Source: SLRI01 sp964460465 | GTDB lineage: Bacteria > Pseudomonadota > Alphaproteobacteria > Geminicoccales > Geminicoccaceae | Reading direction: 5' to 3' | DNA length: 64,000 nt | Assembly: GCA_964460465.1 (NCBI GenBank) | Contig: CAYWSB010000001.1 | Coordinates: 62,001-126,000 of the forward strand | In this document: positions 63,769 to 64,000 of the stretch, piece after piece | Layout of the letters: each line of letters begins with the position of its first letter | How positions within the stretch are numbered: position 1 is the first letter of the stretch | Notes under the pieces: generated by a model | What the model saw: the letters and a program-made list of their open reading frames with translations, nothing else | The model's database searches: none | Told to the model about the DNA's origin: nothing | Translations under genes and position numbers: made by a program

Positions 63769-64000
63769 ATGCGCCAGATTCTGTTGACCGGGGCGAAGGG
63801 CGGCGTGGGCAAGATGTTGCGCCCCCATCTGCGCGGCATCTGCGACACGCTGGTGCTGTCCGATCGCGAGGCGGTCGACGACCTGGCGGCCAACGAGCGC
63901 TTCGTCGCAGCCGACCTCGGCGATCCGGGTGCCCTCGCCGCAGCCTGCGCCGGGGTCGACGGCATCGTCCATCTCGGCGGCTACTCGGTCGAGGGACCTT
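63769..64000 (+). CDS. NAD-dependent dehydrogenase, uronate-dehydrogenase-like (3' end outside window)
   Basis: The first 77 codons are visible: QILLTGAKGGVGKMLRPHL is a Rossmann start, ADLGDPGALAAACAGVDGIVHLGG follows, and SVEGP matches the start of the uronate dehydrogenase subgroup of short-chain dehydrogenases. It would oxidise glucuronate or galacturonate to the aldaro-lactone. GGGAGGGCAGGGA precedes the ATG. The gene runs off the window, so the family call rests on the N-terminus alone. Confidence 0.7.
   Translation, partial: MRQILLTGAKGGVGKMLRPHLRGICDTLVLSDREAVDDLAANERFVAADLGDPGALAAACAGVDGIVHLGGYSVEGP

Overview
The window is a high-GC chromosome segment from an alphaproteobacterium. 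The evidence is the neighbourhoods: rpoZ-rsh(relA/spoT)-pyrE, rluD-rpoH, tatABC-scpBA-(M50 protease)-nagZ-SPOR-argS, ispH-thrB-rnhA, and a Caulobacter-type ceramide cluster. A Rhodospirillales-like lineage is plausible, but this is inference from gene content only. Most start codons were chosen from Shine-Dalgarno spacing and 1-14 bp gene overlaps; GTG and TTG starts are frequent.

Layout. 0-5.5 kb: end of an SLC13/RCK permease, acetate kinase, an MltF-like lytic transglycosylase, a small secreted protein and a SleB-type wall hydrolase. 6.1-11.4 kb: four genes matching the bacterial ceramide pathway (acyl-ACP synthetase, reductase, acyl carrier protein, serine palmitoyltransferase), then an ABC ATPase-like protein whose catalytic residues are lost. 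11.5-16.3 kb: Bax-inhibitor-1/YccA protein with a possible heat-shock promoter, and the conserved divergent ybbP-ybbA / tesA set. 16.7-18.6 kb: acetyl-CoA synthetase. 18.6-23.2 kb: an accessory island of toxin-antitoxin modules (two PIN-type pairs, one RelE/HigB-type pair, two further antidote relics), one unrecognised gene, a second copy of the acs 3' end, and a 600-bp gene-free stretch packed with inverted and direct repeats. 23.2-29.2 kb: flavin-binding PNPOx protein, Bcr/CflA-type exporter, ispH-thrB-rnhA, peroxiredoxin, YqgE. 29.2-33.9 kb: a decayed hydrolase, rpoH, rluD, a small membrane protein, a TrmA-type RNA methyltransferase. 33.9-45.7 kb: tRNA-Glu(CTC), phytase-like esterase, tatCBA, scpBA, M50 protease, nagZ, SPOR protein, argS, dNTPase, erpA, xthA. 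45.8-47.1 kb: fragments of IS3, IS21 and IS110 elements. 47.1-64 kb: sua5-purD, argC-ilvA, a membrane-anchored receiver protein, a class II aldolase, an RpoE/ChrR-like sigma/anti-sigma pair, gluQ, a lipase-like hydrolase, pyrE-rsh-rpoZ, an NYN-domain protein, a TPR protein, HlyU and DUF4332 proteins, and the start of a uronate-dehydrogenase-like gene.

The most unusual content is the toxin-antitoxin island joined to a duplicated acs tail, a 23-bp palindrome placed after four coding ends in and beside that island, the repeat-rich gene-free block at 22.6-23.0 kb, the ChrR homologue in which both cysteine zinc ligands are serine, and the ABC pseudo-ATPase next to the ceramide genes.
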